Of a DNA stretch of 5,001 bases, positions 1 to 4,961 are shown in pieces. Position 1 is the first letter of the stretch. Every line of letters starts with the position of its first letter. This DNA is from JAOUEA01 sp039933515. Lineage in GTDB: Bacteria > Actinomycetota > UBA4738 > HRBIN12. The position numbers were made by a program, and so were the translations under genes. A model generated the notes under the pieces. The model was not told the DNA's origin and did not search any database. It was given only the letters and a program-made list of their open reading frames with translations. The stretch spans positions 1-5,001 of the forward strand of contig JBDTNY010000132.1 of the NCBI GenBank assembly GCA_039933515.1. The letters run 5' to 3'.

Positions 1-161
1 TCGGGCCGCACGAGGCAACGTGCATCGGGATCTTCCGTGACTTCCAGCGCACGGTGTACGGCGAGGCGATGTACGAGCAGCTCGACCGCGCCACCGAGCG
101 CCTGGGCAAAGGTGATCTGCAGGCGCTCCTGCACGGCGGCGACACCTGGACGATGGGGTAA
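1..161 (+). CDS. korB: 2-oxoacid:ferredoxin oxidoreductase beta subunit, C-terminal fragment (KorB-like)
   Basis: Only the last 52 codons are in the window; the reading frame begins at base 3 and ends at TAA 159-161. The visible tail has the pattern GIFRDF..TVY, a charged helix with YEQLDRATERL, and the end GDLQALLHGGDTWTMG. From memory this resembles the C-terminus of actinobacterial 2-oxoglutarate (2-oxoacid):ferredoxin oxidoreductase beta subunits, which typically finish with a 'GDL..LL.sGDTWTV'-like string. Such enzymes oxidatively decarboxylate 2-oxoacids to acyl-CoA and reduce ferredoxin; the beta subunit carries the thiamine pyrophosphate site and Fe-S ligands, all upstream of this fragment and so not visible. 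An alpha-subunit gene would be expected just upstream. The family call rests on the tail alone and is moderate. Confidence 0.65.
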   Translation, partial: GPHEATCIGIFRDFQRTVYGEAMYEQLDRATERLGKGDLQALLHGGDTWTMG

Positions 162-184
162 CGGTTCTCGATACCCTACGCCCG

Positions 185-210
185 GCGGCTCCGTCTGGCG
201 GCAGAGCCGC
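185..210 (+). terminator. possible terminator hairpin after the korB-like gene
   Basis: GCGGCTC (185-191) and GAGCCGC (204-210) form a perfect 7-base-pair stem around a 12-base loop, 23 bases past the TAA at 159-161. No T-run follows, so this is not a classical intrinsic terminator, although actinobacterial terminators often lack a strong T-tract. The rest of the 162-407 gap shows no convincing gene; only the ribosome binding site near 394 stands out. The call is tentative. Confidence 0.3.
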
Positions 211-393
211 ACGCACCATGATCGGCGCGTGCCGACGGCCAAGGTTTCTCCCGCGAAGAGGTTGCTCGGCGGGGGGAGTTCTTTGATTCGTTCGATCTAT
301 TGTCTCGATCTGAACCTCTCGACGATTAGTGGGCAGAAGCGCTGCGGATCTTCGTTGTCGGGGGGATGATTTGAGCCGTAGGCTGTGTTCGGC

Positions 394-400
394 AAGGAGG
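394..400 (+). promoter_or_regulatory. Shine-Dalgarno site for the secreted Trp/Cys-rich protein
   Basis: AAGGAGG lies 7 bases before the ATG at 408-410. This is close to ideal strength and spacing and fixes the start of the gene. It is the strongest ribosome binding site in the window. Confidence 0.85.
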
Positions 401-407
401 GAATAGA

Positions 408-1406
408 ATGTTTTCTCCGAAGCGGCGATTTGCGGCAGCGACGCTGACAGTTGTAGCGCTCGCACTTTCCTCGAGTGGTTCTTCCGTAGGTAACACTATC
501 GAGCGTTCCGCCAAAGAACAGTCGCGCGTGAGGGTTTTGAATTACGAAGAAGCAAGTGCGGCGGGCATTGATGTGTCGACACCTGCGGGCATGCCCATAT
601 GCGCGCTCGAGCCAAATTGGCCCGGGTACGAAAGCGCGCGCGATGCGGCGGCCGGCCTGAAGGAGGCAGATTCACGTCCAGAATGCGCCGCGGATCCGCG
701 GCTGGTGGAATACGTCCTCGGCGCGCTCGAGCCCACTCAGGATCATCAGACTGATCCTTATCACTGGAACGGGCATTCCACAATCGGGTCGATCCATGAG
801 GGGGCACGCGGCGAGTTTCGCGTCAGAGATGTCAACGGCTTGTCACACGAAGGCTCAGCACCGACCAAGTTTGTTGTTGCTAGGTTTCTTGTCTCACATC
901 CAGAGTCGCCGACGAGTTGTCAGAAGCCCACGGACACTGCTCGATGGGCGGAGGCTGGCTGGAGCGAAGTGTCGTGGTCCAGTAACGATCAGCGACGAGT
1001 CTACTCCTGGGGAACAGCTGATTGCGCATGGCGATTCTATGATCAGCAGTACAACATTCAGGATAATCAGCTCTACACCTGGCGAGTTCACGAGGTAAGC
1101 AACAACCTGAATACATCCATACTCTGGGATGGTCAGTGGCAGCTTCTGCATTCCTACGGCGTGGATTGCAGTCCCAATGCGTGTCATGTGGAGGCCCTAG
1201 TGGAGATCGCCTGCTCGGTCGACGGCGCACACCCCTCCTGGTCTTCCCCGATCGGGGTCCGAAGCCTCACCTTGAATCGGAGTGGAGCGTGGCAGTCTTG
1301 GGACACCGGTGTGGCAACCGCCCCTAGCGAAACGCCGCCGTATTCTCTATGCGATGAGACTCTGTACTCCGTCTGGCACGTCGTCTCGGCGGGTGATCCC
1401 TGTTGA
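408..1406 (+). CDS. secreted Trp- and Cys-rich protein, family not recognised
   Basis: 332 residues, started by ATG with a strong AAGGAGG 7 bases upstream. Residues 1-29 read as a Sec signal peptide: basic MFSPKRR, then a hydrophobic stretch with LTVVALAL, then small residues. The mature part has 9 cysteines (65, 93, 171, 206, 254, 259, 268, 315, 332), suggesting disulfides outside the cell, and 14 tryptophans, ten of them between 180 and 298. The central part (about 180-300), with WAEAGWSEVSW, RRVYSWG, LYTWRVHEV, ILWDGQWQLLHSY and GAWQSWDT, alternates aromatic and polar residues as in a beta-sandwich or lectin-like domain. It vaguely recalls secreted actinobacterial hypothetical proteins, but I cannot name a family or see a catalytic signature. 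The stop overlaps the start of the RTX gene by 4 bases, implying co-translation. G+C is low (26 of 60 bases at 1021-1080) against neighbours near 70-78%, consistent with acquisition. Expression and export are confident; function is unknown. Confidence 0.85.
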   Translation: MFSPKRRFAAATLTVVALALSSSGSSVGNTIERSAKEQSRVRVLNYEEASAAGIDVSTPAGMPICALEPNWPGYESARDAAAGLKEADSRPECAADPRLVEYVLGALEPTQDHQTDPYHWNGHSTIGSIHEGARGEFRVRDVNGLSHEGSAPTKFVVARFLVSHPESPTSCQKPTDTARWAEAGWSEVSWSSNDQRRVYSWGTADCAWRFYDQQYNIQDNQLYTWRVHEVSNNLNTSILWDGQWQLLHSYGVDCSPNACHVEALVEIACSVDGAHPSWSSPIGVRSLTLNRSGAWQSWDTGVATAPSETPPYSLCDETLYSVWHVVSAGDPC

Positions 1407-1942
1407 GACTCCGACCTCGCGCCGCTCTGCTGGTGATTGTGACGCTGGCCCTGGGGTCACCCGGTCTGGCTGCTCGGGCCAGGCCGCAGTGTGACATCCG
1501 GGGAACGGCAGGTGCTGACGTTCTTCGCGGAACTCCAGTCGCCGAGACGATATGTGGCGGCGGGGGCGACGATGTCATCGTGGGTCTCGGTGGTGATGAC
1601 GTATTGCTGGGTGGCCCTGGCATCGACAAGATCCGAGGTGGGTGGGGCAACGACGAGATCCGAGGTGGACATGGCATCGATCTGCTTCGCGGGTCATACG
1701 GAGCCGACTTGATCTACGGTCAGGGAGAGGCTGACTACCTGATCGCAGGGGGACGAGGCGCGGATCTCCTGCGCGGGGGACGGGGAAACGACCGCTGCCT
1801 CAGGGCTTCTGACGGCGTCGGGACCGACCGACTGTCGGGCGGGCCGGGGATCGACAGTTACGACGCCGACTCCGGCGATCTCCTCCGGACGCTCGAAGCG
1901 GCGGCCCCTGGGTGTCCCGACACACCAACTCCGCCCCCCTGA
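1403..1942 (+). CDS. small secreted RTX-type calcium-binding repeat protein
   Basis: 179 residues. The TTG start at 1403-1405 overlaps the upstream TGA in TTGA, so translation is probably coupled; there is no good ribosome binding site. This start gives a proper signal peptide (MRLRPRAALL, then VIVTLALG, likely cleavage near AARA at 23-26); the next in-frame GTG at codon 11 would remove its basic end. Residues about 34-132 are RTX nonapeptides of GGxGxDxLx type, including GGGDDVIVG, LGGDDVLLG, GPGIDKIRG, GWGNDEIRG and GHGIDLLRG, with later units drifting (SYGADLIYG, QGEADYLIA). Such repeats fold as a parallel beta-roll and bind Ca2+ between turns. There is no enzymatic domain and no sign of a type I secretion C-terminus; the tail is PDTPTPPP. 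Four cysteines (30, 51, 132, 171) may cap the roll. The partner is the preceding Trp/Cys-rich protein; a cell-surface or extracellular matrix role is inference. Confidence 0.88.
   Translation: MRLRPRAALLVIVTLALGSPGLAARARPQCDIRGTAGADVLRGTPVAETICGGGGDDVIVGLGGDDVLLGGPGIDKIRGGWGNDEIRGGHGIDLLRGSYGADLIYGQGEADYLIAGGRGADLLRGGRGNDRCLRASDGVGTDRLSGGPGIDSYDADSGDLLRTLEAAAPGCPDTPTPPP
1629..1668 (+). repeat. 27-base-period DNA repeat inside the RTX gene
   Basis: The 13-base string AGATCCGAGGTGG occurs at 1629-1641 and again at 1656-1668, exactly 27 bases (nine codons) apart. It encodes the KIRGG and EIRGG parts of adjacent nonapeptides. Most other repeat units are similar only at protein level, so this looks like a recent single-unit duplication or slippage. 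Confidence 0.75.
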
Positions 1943-1966
1943 TACCCGAACACTCGGTGATCCTTC

Positions 1967-3148
1967 TCAGTCGGTCGGTGGCCGGAAGCGGGCCAGCGCC
2001 GCCTCGCTGACCCGCTCGACGTCTTGGAGCTCCGACACGACCTCCGGCAGCACGTCGAGCAGCGCGTCGACCTGCTCCGCCTTCGAGCCTGCGCCGAGGC
2101 TGATCCGGAACCCGCTGCCGTTCGCCCCGATCTGCTCGAGCACCGGGGAGGGATCCTCTGGGCGGCCCGTGCACATCGACCCCGCCCCCACGCGGAACCC
2201 ACGATCGTCGAGCGCCATCATCAGGGTGGCGGGGTCGAGGTCCTCGACGCTGAAGCAGACGAGGTGGGGGGTCCGGTGCGTCGGGTGCCCGTGGACCGTC
2301 GCGCCGGGGACCGTCGCCTCGATCCTATCCCGGAGCCGCGCCGTGAGGCTCCACTGCTCGGCGGCGGCGTCGGCCATCGCGGCGAGTGACGCATCGAGCG
2401 CGGCCGCCATCGCGGCGATCCCCGGCGTGTTCTCCATGCCCGAGCGACGCTTCCGCTCGCGGTCGTCGCCGCAGGGATACGCGGTGATCCCGACCCCGCG
2501 GCGCACGTATAGCGCGCCCACGCCCGGCGGTCCGCCGAACTTGTGCGCGGACAGGGACAGCAGGTCGACGCCGAGCGCCGCGACGTTCACCGGGAGTCGT
2601 CCCACCGTCTGGCAGGCGTCGGTGTGGAACCGCACCTTGGCCTCCCGGGCCAGCCGTGCGGCTTCGGCGACCTGTTGGATCGTGCCGAGCTCGTGGTTCG
2701 CGTGCTGCACGCTGGCCAGGAGCGTGCCGGGAACGCGCACCTCCATCGCGAACATGTCCAGGTCCACGCGCCCGTACTCGTCGACCGGGATGCGGATGAG
2801 CTCGAACCCGTCGCTCTCGAGGGCGTGCCCCACGCCACCCACCGCAGGGTGCTCGACCGCGCTCACGACTATCCGGGTGCCGAGCTCGCGCATCGCGCGC
2901 ACTCCGCCCCAGATCGCGAGCGCCACTGACTCGGTGCCGCCCGAAGTGAAGACGAGCTCATCGGGCTGGGCGGCGATCGCGCCCGCGACGGTCGCGCGTG
3001 CGTCGTCGATCAGCTGCCGAGCCGCCCGGCCGGGCGCGTGGATGTTGAGCGGATCACCGAACTGGTCGAGCGCCGTGAGGAAGGCCTCGCGGGCCTCCGG
3101 CCTCAGCGGCGTGGCGGAGGCGTGATCGAGGTAGATCTCCGCGGTCAT
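1967..3148 (-). CDS. cysteine desulfurase, group I class V aminotransferase fold (NifS/IscS-like)
   Basis: 393 residues, the usual length. It is PLP-dependent and removes sulfur from L-cysteine to give alanine and an enzyme persulfide for Fe-S clusters or tRNA thiolation, in the cytoplasm. Visible motifs: YLDHASATP (6-14), FTSGGTES (67-74), the PLP-stacking His100 in VEHP, Asn151 in QHANHELGT, Asp177 and Gln180 in HTDACQ, the Schiff-base Lys203 in SAHKFGG, and the sulfur-accepting Cys326 in GSMCTG followed by PSPVLEQIG, as in group I enzymes. ATG lies at 3148-3146, only 3 bases after the aquaporin stop and without a clear ribosome binding site, so translational coupling is likely. Oddities: Met238 where RSGTxN-type enzymes have Thr, SMC instead of SAC, and GDPLNIH instead of GNPSSxH. 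No IscU, IscR or MnmA gene is in view, so whether it serves as IscS, NifS or a tRNA-thiolation donor is undecided. Confidence 0.9.
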   Translation of the reverse strand: MTAEIYLDHASATPLRPEAREAFLTALDQFGDPLNIHAPGRAARQLIDDARATVAGAIAAQPDELVFTSGGTESVALAIWGGVRAMRELGTRIVVSAVEHPAVGGVGHALESDGFELIRIPVDEYGRVDLDMFAMEVRVPGTLLASVQHANHELGTIQQVAEAARLAREAKVRFHTDACQTVGRLPVNVAALGVDLLSLSAHKFGGPPGVGALYVRRGVGITAYPCGDDRERKRRSGMENTPGIAAMAAALDASLAAMADAAAEQWSLTARLRDRIEATVPGATVHGHPTHRTPHLVCFSVEDLDPATLMMALDDRGFRVGAGSMCTGRPEDPSPVLEQIGANGSGFRISLGAGSKAEQVDALLDVLPEVVSELQDVERVSEAALARFRPPTD

Positions 3149-3151
3149 CCG

Positions 3152-3844
3152 CTAGGGGGTCGCCGGCTCGCGGTCACGCAGGAACACCGTCCAGTACGTG
3201 ACACCGGCGATGATGCCGCCCGCGACCGGACCCACGATCCACACCAGCGCGTTCGCGTAGTCGCCGGTCGCGACCGCGGGACCGAACCATCGCGCCGGGT
3301 TCATCGCCGCGCCGGTGTAGGGCCCGAAGGCCAAGATGTCGAACGCGATCACGAGCCCGATCGTGAGGCCGGCGGTCTTGGAGAACGGGCCCCGGTCGTC
3401 GACCGCGGTGCCGAAAACGGCGAACACCAGGAGGAACGTGGTGGTTGCCTCGATCAAGATCCCCTTACCGACGGCGATACCGTCACCGAGGGCGGGGATG
3501 CCTCCGTGGCCGACATCGAAGAGGTCCCCCGGGACCAGCGCCTTCAACAGGAATGCCCCGGCGATCGCCCCGAGCAGCTCGGCCACGATCGACACCGCGG
3601 CTCGCGTCGACGGGAGCTTGCCCGTCACCCATAACGAGATCGCGACGGCGGGGTTCACCAGGCCACCGGAGATATGGGCCGTGATCGAGACCATGATCGC
3701 GAACACCAGCCCATGCGCGAGCGCCACGCCCGTCAGGTCGAGGTTCCCGGAGGCGTACAACACCACCGACCCCGCTCCGATCAAGACCAGCGCGAACGTC
3801 GCGACGAACTCGGCGACGGCCACCTTCGTGCTATCCGTGTCCAC
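3152..3844 (-). CDS. MIP-family aquaporin / neutral-solute channel
   Basis: 230 residues. GTG at 3844-3842 is chosen because AGGAGG precedes it by 4 bases and the hydrophobic protein starts right after; the open frame further upstream encodes no channel-like sequence. It forms a tetrameric membrane channel for water or small uncharged solutes. Six membrane spans can be traced, and both half-helix motifs are present: NPA at 64-66 (SGGLVNPAV) and NPA at 172-174 (TGAAMNPAR). Aligning by spacing to human AQP1, the aromatic/arginine filter positions are His44, Ile160, Ala169 and Arg175. This matches the plant TIP pattern rather than that of strict water channels (F-H-C-R) or GlpF (W-G-F-R), so a broader substrate range such as ammonia, urea or peroxide is possible but inferred. 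The usual loop-B His of SGxHxNPA is Leu62. It is first of a two-gene unit with the cysteine desulfurase. Confidence 0.93.
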   Translation of the reverse strand: MDTDSTKVAVAEFVATFALVLIGAGSVVLYASGNLDLTGVALAHGLVFAIMVSITAHISGGLVNPAVAISLWVTGKLPSTRAAVSIVAELLGAIAGAFLLKALVPGDLFDVGHGGIPALGDGIAVGKGILIEATTTFLLVFAVFGTAVDDRGPFSKTAGLTIGLVIAFDILAFGPYTGAAMNPARWFGPAVATGDYANALVWIVGPVAGGIIAGVTYWTVFLRDREPATP

Positions 3845-3846
3845 GG

Positions 3847-3854
3847 TCCCTCCT
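3847..3854 (-). promoter_or_regulatory. Shine-Dalgarno site deciding the aquaporin start
   Basis: On the minus strand AGGAGGGA runs from 3854 to 3847, with the AGGAGG core ending 4 bases before the GTG at 3844. The spacing is slightly short, but the site is strong and selects this GTG over the long open frame upstream. Confidence 0.75.
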
Positions 3855-3871
3855 GTCGCGGCACGCGGTGC

Positions 3872-3908
3872 GGCCGCCGGGCCGGAGCGTAGCCGAGGCC
3901 CGACGGCC
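3872..3908. repeat. imperfect 12-base inverted repeat in the divergent promoter region
   Basis: Arms GGCCGCCGGGCC (3872-3883) and GGCCCGACGGCC (3897-3908) are inverted repeats matching at 11 of 12 positions (mismatch 3877/3903), around a 13-base centre. The centre contains the candidate leftward -10 (3891-3886), and the right arm fills most of the -35/-10 spacer, so the element could be an operator or an mRNA hairpin. The arms are almost entirely G and C, which raises the chance of coincidence. Confidence 0.4.
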
Positions 3909-3914
3909 CCGCAA
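3886..3914 (-). promoter_or_regulatory. candidate promoter for the aquaporin-desulfurase unit
   Basis: On the minus strand, TTGCGG (3914-3909) and TACGCT (3891-3886) are separated by 17 bases, fitting a housekeeping-sigma promoter (TTGnnn, TAnnnT). Transcription would start near 3879, giving a leader of about 35 bases that includes the AGGAGG site. This is motif-based only; G+C-rich DNA makes weak -35 matches common. Confidence 0.45.
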
Positions 3915-3934
3915 AGCCCGCCCTTGGGCCGTAG

Positions 3935-3940
3935 TAGCAT
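3935..3940 (+). promoter_or_regulatory. candidate -10 element for a leaderless transcript
   Basis: TAGCAT fits the actinobacterial TAnnnT -10 pattern and ends 7 bases before the GTG at 3948, so transcription would begin at or next to the start codon. No Shine-Dalgarno sequence precedes that GTG, as expected for a leaderless mRNA. No convincing -35 is seen at the usual distance. Confidence 0.55.
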
Positions 3941-3947
3941 CCGTGCC

Positions 3948-4334
3948 GTGGAAGTCCTGTTGGTCTCGCCCGACCCCCGTTCGCGTGAGTTGATGGCGCT
4001 CGCCGTTCGCAGCATCGAGCGCCGGCTCGGGAGCGAGCTCCGCTTCCGGGCCGCCGCCAACGGCGAGCTCGGGATCAGGGCCGCGCTCCGAGACCGCCCC
4101 GAGGTGGTCGTCGCCGACGAGATCGCCTCGCGCGCGGGGGCGTTCGCCCTGACGAAGGCCTTGCGCGACGATGTCGTGCCGTTCACGGGCGCGATCATCA
4201 TCTTGCTTGAGCGTTCGCAGGACACGTGGCTCGCGAAGTGGTCGGGGGCCGACGCATGGTTCGTGAGGCCGGTCGACCCGTTCGAGCTCGCCGACCGACT
4301 GCTGGAGCTCGTCACCGAGAAGGAGAGCGCGTGA
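3948..4334 (+). CDS. stand-alone degenerate receiver-domain protein (response-regulator fold)
   Basis: 128 residues, a single domain the length of a CheY-type receiver with no output domain. VLLVSPDP (3-10) is the first strand, with one acidic residue (Asp9) where receivers usually have two. VVVADE (53-58) presents Asp57 at the phospho-acceptor position. The AIIILLERSQ strand (82-91) has Leu87 where a switch Thr/Ser is normal, and FVRPVDPFEL (105-114) has Arg107 in place of the near-invariant Lys. Phosphorylation is therefore possible but conventional switching is doubtful. The start is GTG 3948, placed by the -10 spacing and by the beginning of homology-like sequence; the open frame upstream is only a shadow of the aquaporin gene. 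The stop overlaps the next GTG in GTGA. No kinase gene is in view. The fold is well supported; the role, perhaps a phosphorylation-independent adaptor, is inference. Confidence 0.75.
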   Translation: MEVLLVSPDPRSRELMALAVRSIERRLGSELRFRAAANGELGIRAALRDRPEVVVADEIASRAGAFALTKALRDDVVPFTGAIIILLERSQDTWLAKWSGADAWFVRPVDPFELADRLLELVTEKESA

Positions 4335-4618
4335 AGATCAAGGGAACCTGCAAGCGGGACGGCCGTGCCTTCATGGTCGAGCAGGTCATCGAGGGCGGCG
4401 GCGTGTGTCCGTGGGATGGCCAGCCGTTCCAGTCCGATTACGCCGTCACGCTGGTGAACGCGCTGCGGGAGGCCGAGGAGGCCGGCAACAAGCTCGAGCA
4501 GGCGTTGGAGCAGGTGGCGAACCTGCGGCCGGAGTTCACCCTGCAGGCCGGGACGGTGCTCGGATCGCTGAAGACGGCGATCGAGCGCCTCGAGCAGAAC
4601 CTGATCACGCAAGGGTGA
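4331..4618 (+). CDS. 95-residue protein with paired CxxDG motifs and a helical tail, function unknown
   Basis: GTG at 4331 overlaps the receiver-gene stop (GTGA) and is preceded by AAGGAG (4320-4325) with a 5-base spacer, so the start is firm. The first 30 residues carry two matching elements, C7-K-R-D10-G11 and C26-P-W-D29-G30, that look like the two knuckles of a zinc ribbon with each second Cys replaced by Asp. Metal binding through two Cys and two Asp is plausible but unproven. Residues about 37-92 are rich in Ala, Leu and Glu and probably form two amphipathic helices, with a break at RPEFT (66-70). There is no signal peptide or membrane segment, so it is probably cytoplasmic. I do not recognise a named family, though similar small actinobacterial proteins seem to exist. 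Its place in the overlapping run suggests a partner of the receiver-like protein. Confidence 0.8.
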   Translation: MKIKGTCKRDGRAFMVEQVIEGGGVCPWDGQPFQSDYAVTLVNALREAEEAGNKLEQALEQVANLRPEFTLQAGTVLGSLKTAIERLEQNLITQG

Positions 4619-4836
4619 GCGTCGCCCGGGCCGCGACCGCCGCCGACCAGGCCTACGAGGTCGAGATCCTCGACGACCCCGACGGGTCGAGCGTGGTGGT
4701 GCTCGATCGACGCGGGGCGACCGTGGTCCGGCGGCCCTGCCGTGACGGTGCGGAGGCTCGGTCGCTGGCCTCGACGGTCCGCCAGCACCTCTACTGGCTC
4801 TCCGAGTCTGCCTTCCGCGCCTACTATCGAGCCTGA
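4615..4836 (+). CDS. 73-residue hypothetical protein
   Basis: GTG at 4615 overlaps the preceding stop in GTGA; no separate ribosome binding site is evident, so translation is probably coupled. After a short Ala-rich start it shows beta-like stretches (YEVEILDD at 14-21, SSVVVLDRRGATVVRR at 25-40), then a helix around ARSLASTVRQHLYWLSESAF (48-67) ending in YYRA. This small beta-beta-alpha pattern is compact and soluble; the single Cys42 follows the strands. No family is recognised and no catalytic motif is visible. It is the third gene of the unit begun by the receiver-like protein and is followed 10 bases later by a membrane peptide gene. Confidence 0.72.
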   Translation: MSVARAATAADQAYEVEILDDPDGSSVVVLDRRGATVVRRPCRDGAEARSLASTVRQHLYWLSESAFRAYYRA

Positions 4837-4846
4837 GGGAGGCGAG

Positions 4847-4954
4847 ATGGGCTTCAACTATCAGCAGCCCGGCAAGGTGAAGAAGGCAGATCTGATCGTC
4901 TTCGGGGTGGCGCTCTTCGTGATCGCAGCGCTCGTCGTCTGGGCGGTCTGGTAG
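4847..4954 (+). CDS. 35-residue single-span membrane peptide
   Basis: ATG at 4847 follows GGGAGG (4837-4842) by 4 bases, giving good start evidence for so short a gene. The N-terminus MGFNYQQPGKVKK is polar and basic; residues 16-35 form one continuous hydrophobic helix (LIVFGVALFVIAALVVWAVW) reaching the last residue before TAG. The basic flank suggests the N-terminus stays in the cytoplasm with the C-terminus at the outer face. It lies 10 bases after the 73-residue gene and is likely part of the same mRNA. Such small proteins often regulate or anchor a larger partner; the partner here is unknown. Confidence 0.7.
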   Translation: MGFNYQQPGKVKKADLIVFGVALFVIAALVVWAVW

Positions 4955-4961
4955 CTGCGAG

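Noticed and set aside
300..330. TTGTCT (300-305) followed after 18 bases by GATTAG, considered as a promoter for the secreted gene.
   Set aside because: The -10 match is poor and no other evidence supports it; a promoter must lie somewhere in 162-393 but cannot be placed.
37..369. Plus-strand open frame of 110 codons.
   Set aside because: It is out of frame with the KorB-like tail and gives an Arg/Ser-rich product with no recognisable sequence.
1911..1926. Small hairpin GGTGT...ACACC between the convergent gene ends, considered as a terminator.
   Set aside because: It has only a 5-base-pair stem, lies inside the RTX coding region and has no T-run in either direction.
1823..1979. Exact 12-base inverted repeat ACCGACCGACTG (1823-1834) and CAGTCGGTCGGT (1968-1979).
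   Set aside because: The copies lie in the coding ends of two converging genes 133 bases apart, and a near-copy occurs at 4290, so shared codon use is the simpler explanation.
2169..3125. Long plus-strand open frame of 318 codons.
   Set aside because: It is the antisense shadow of the cysteine desulfurase, whose catalytic motifs are all in place on the minus strand; the plus-strand product is a low-complexity Ser/Arg/Pro-rich sequence.
3336..3947. Open frame extending the receiver-like gene upstream.
   Set aside because: It is antisense to the aquaporin gene and the receiver-like fold begins only at GTG 3948.
3845..4612. Open minus-strand frame upstream of the aquaporin GTG that would extend the protein to 486 residues.
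   Set aside because: It lies antisense to three well-supported plus-strand genes, encodes no channel-like sequence, and a good Shine-Dalgarno site points to GTG 3844.
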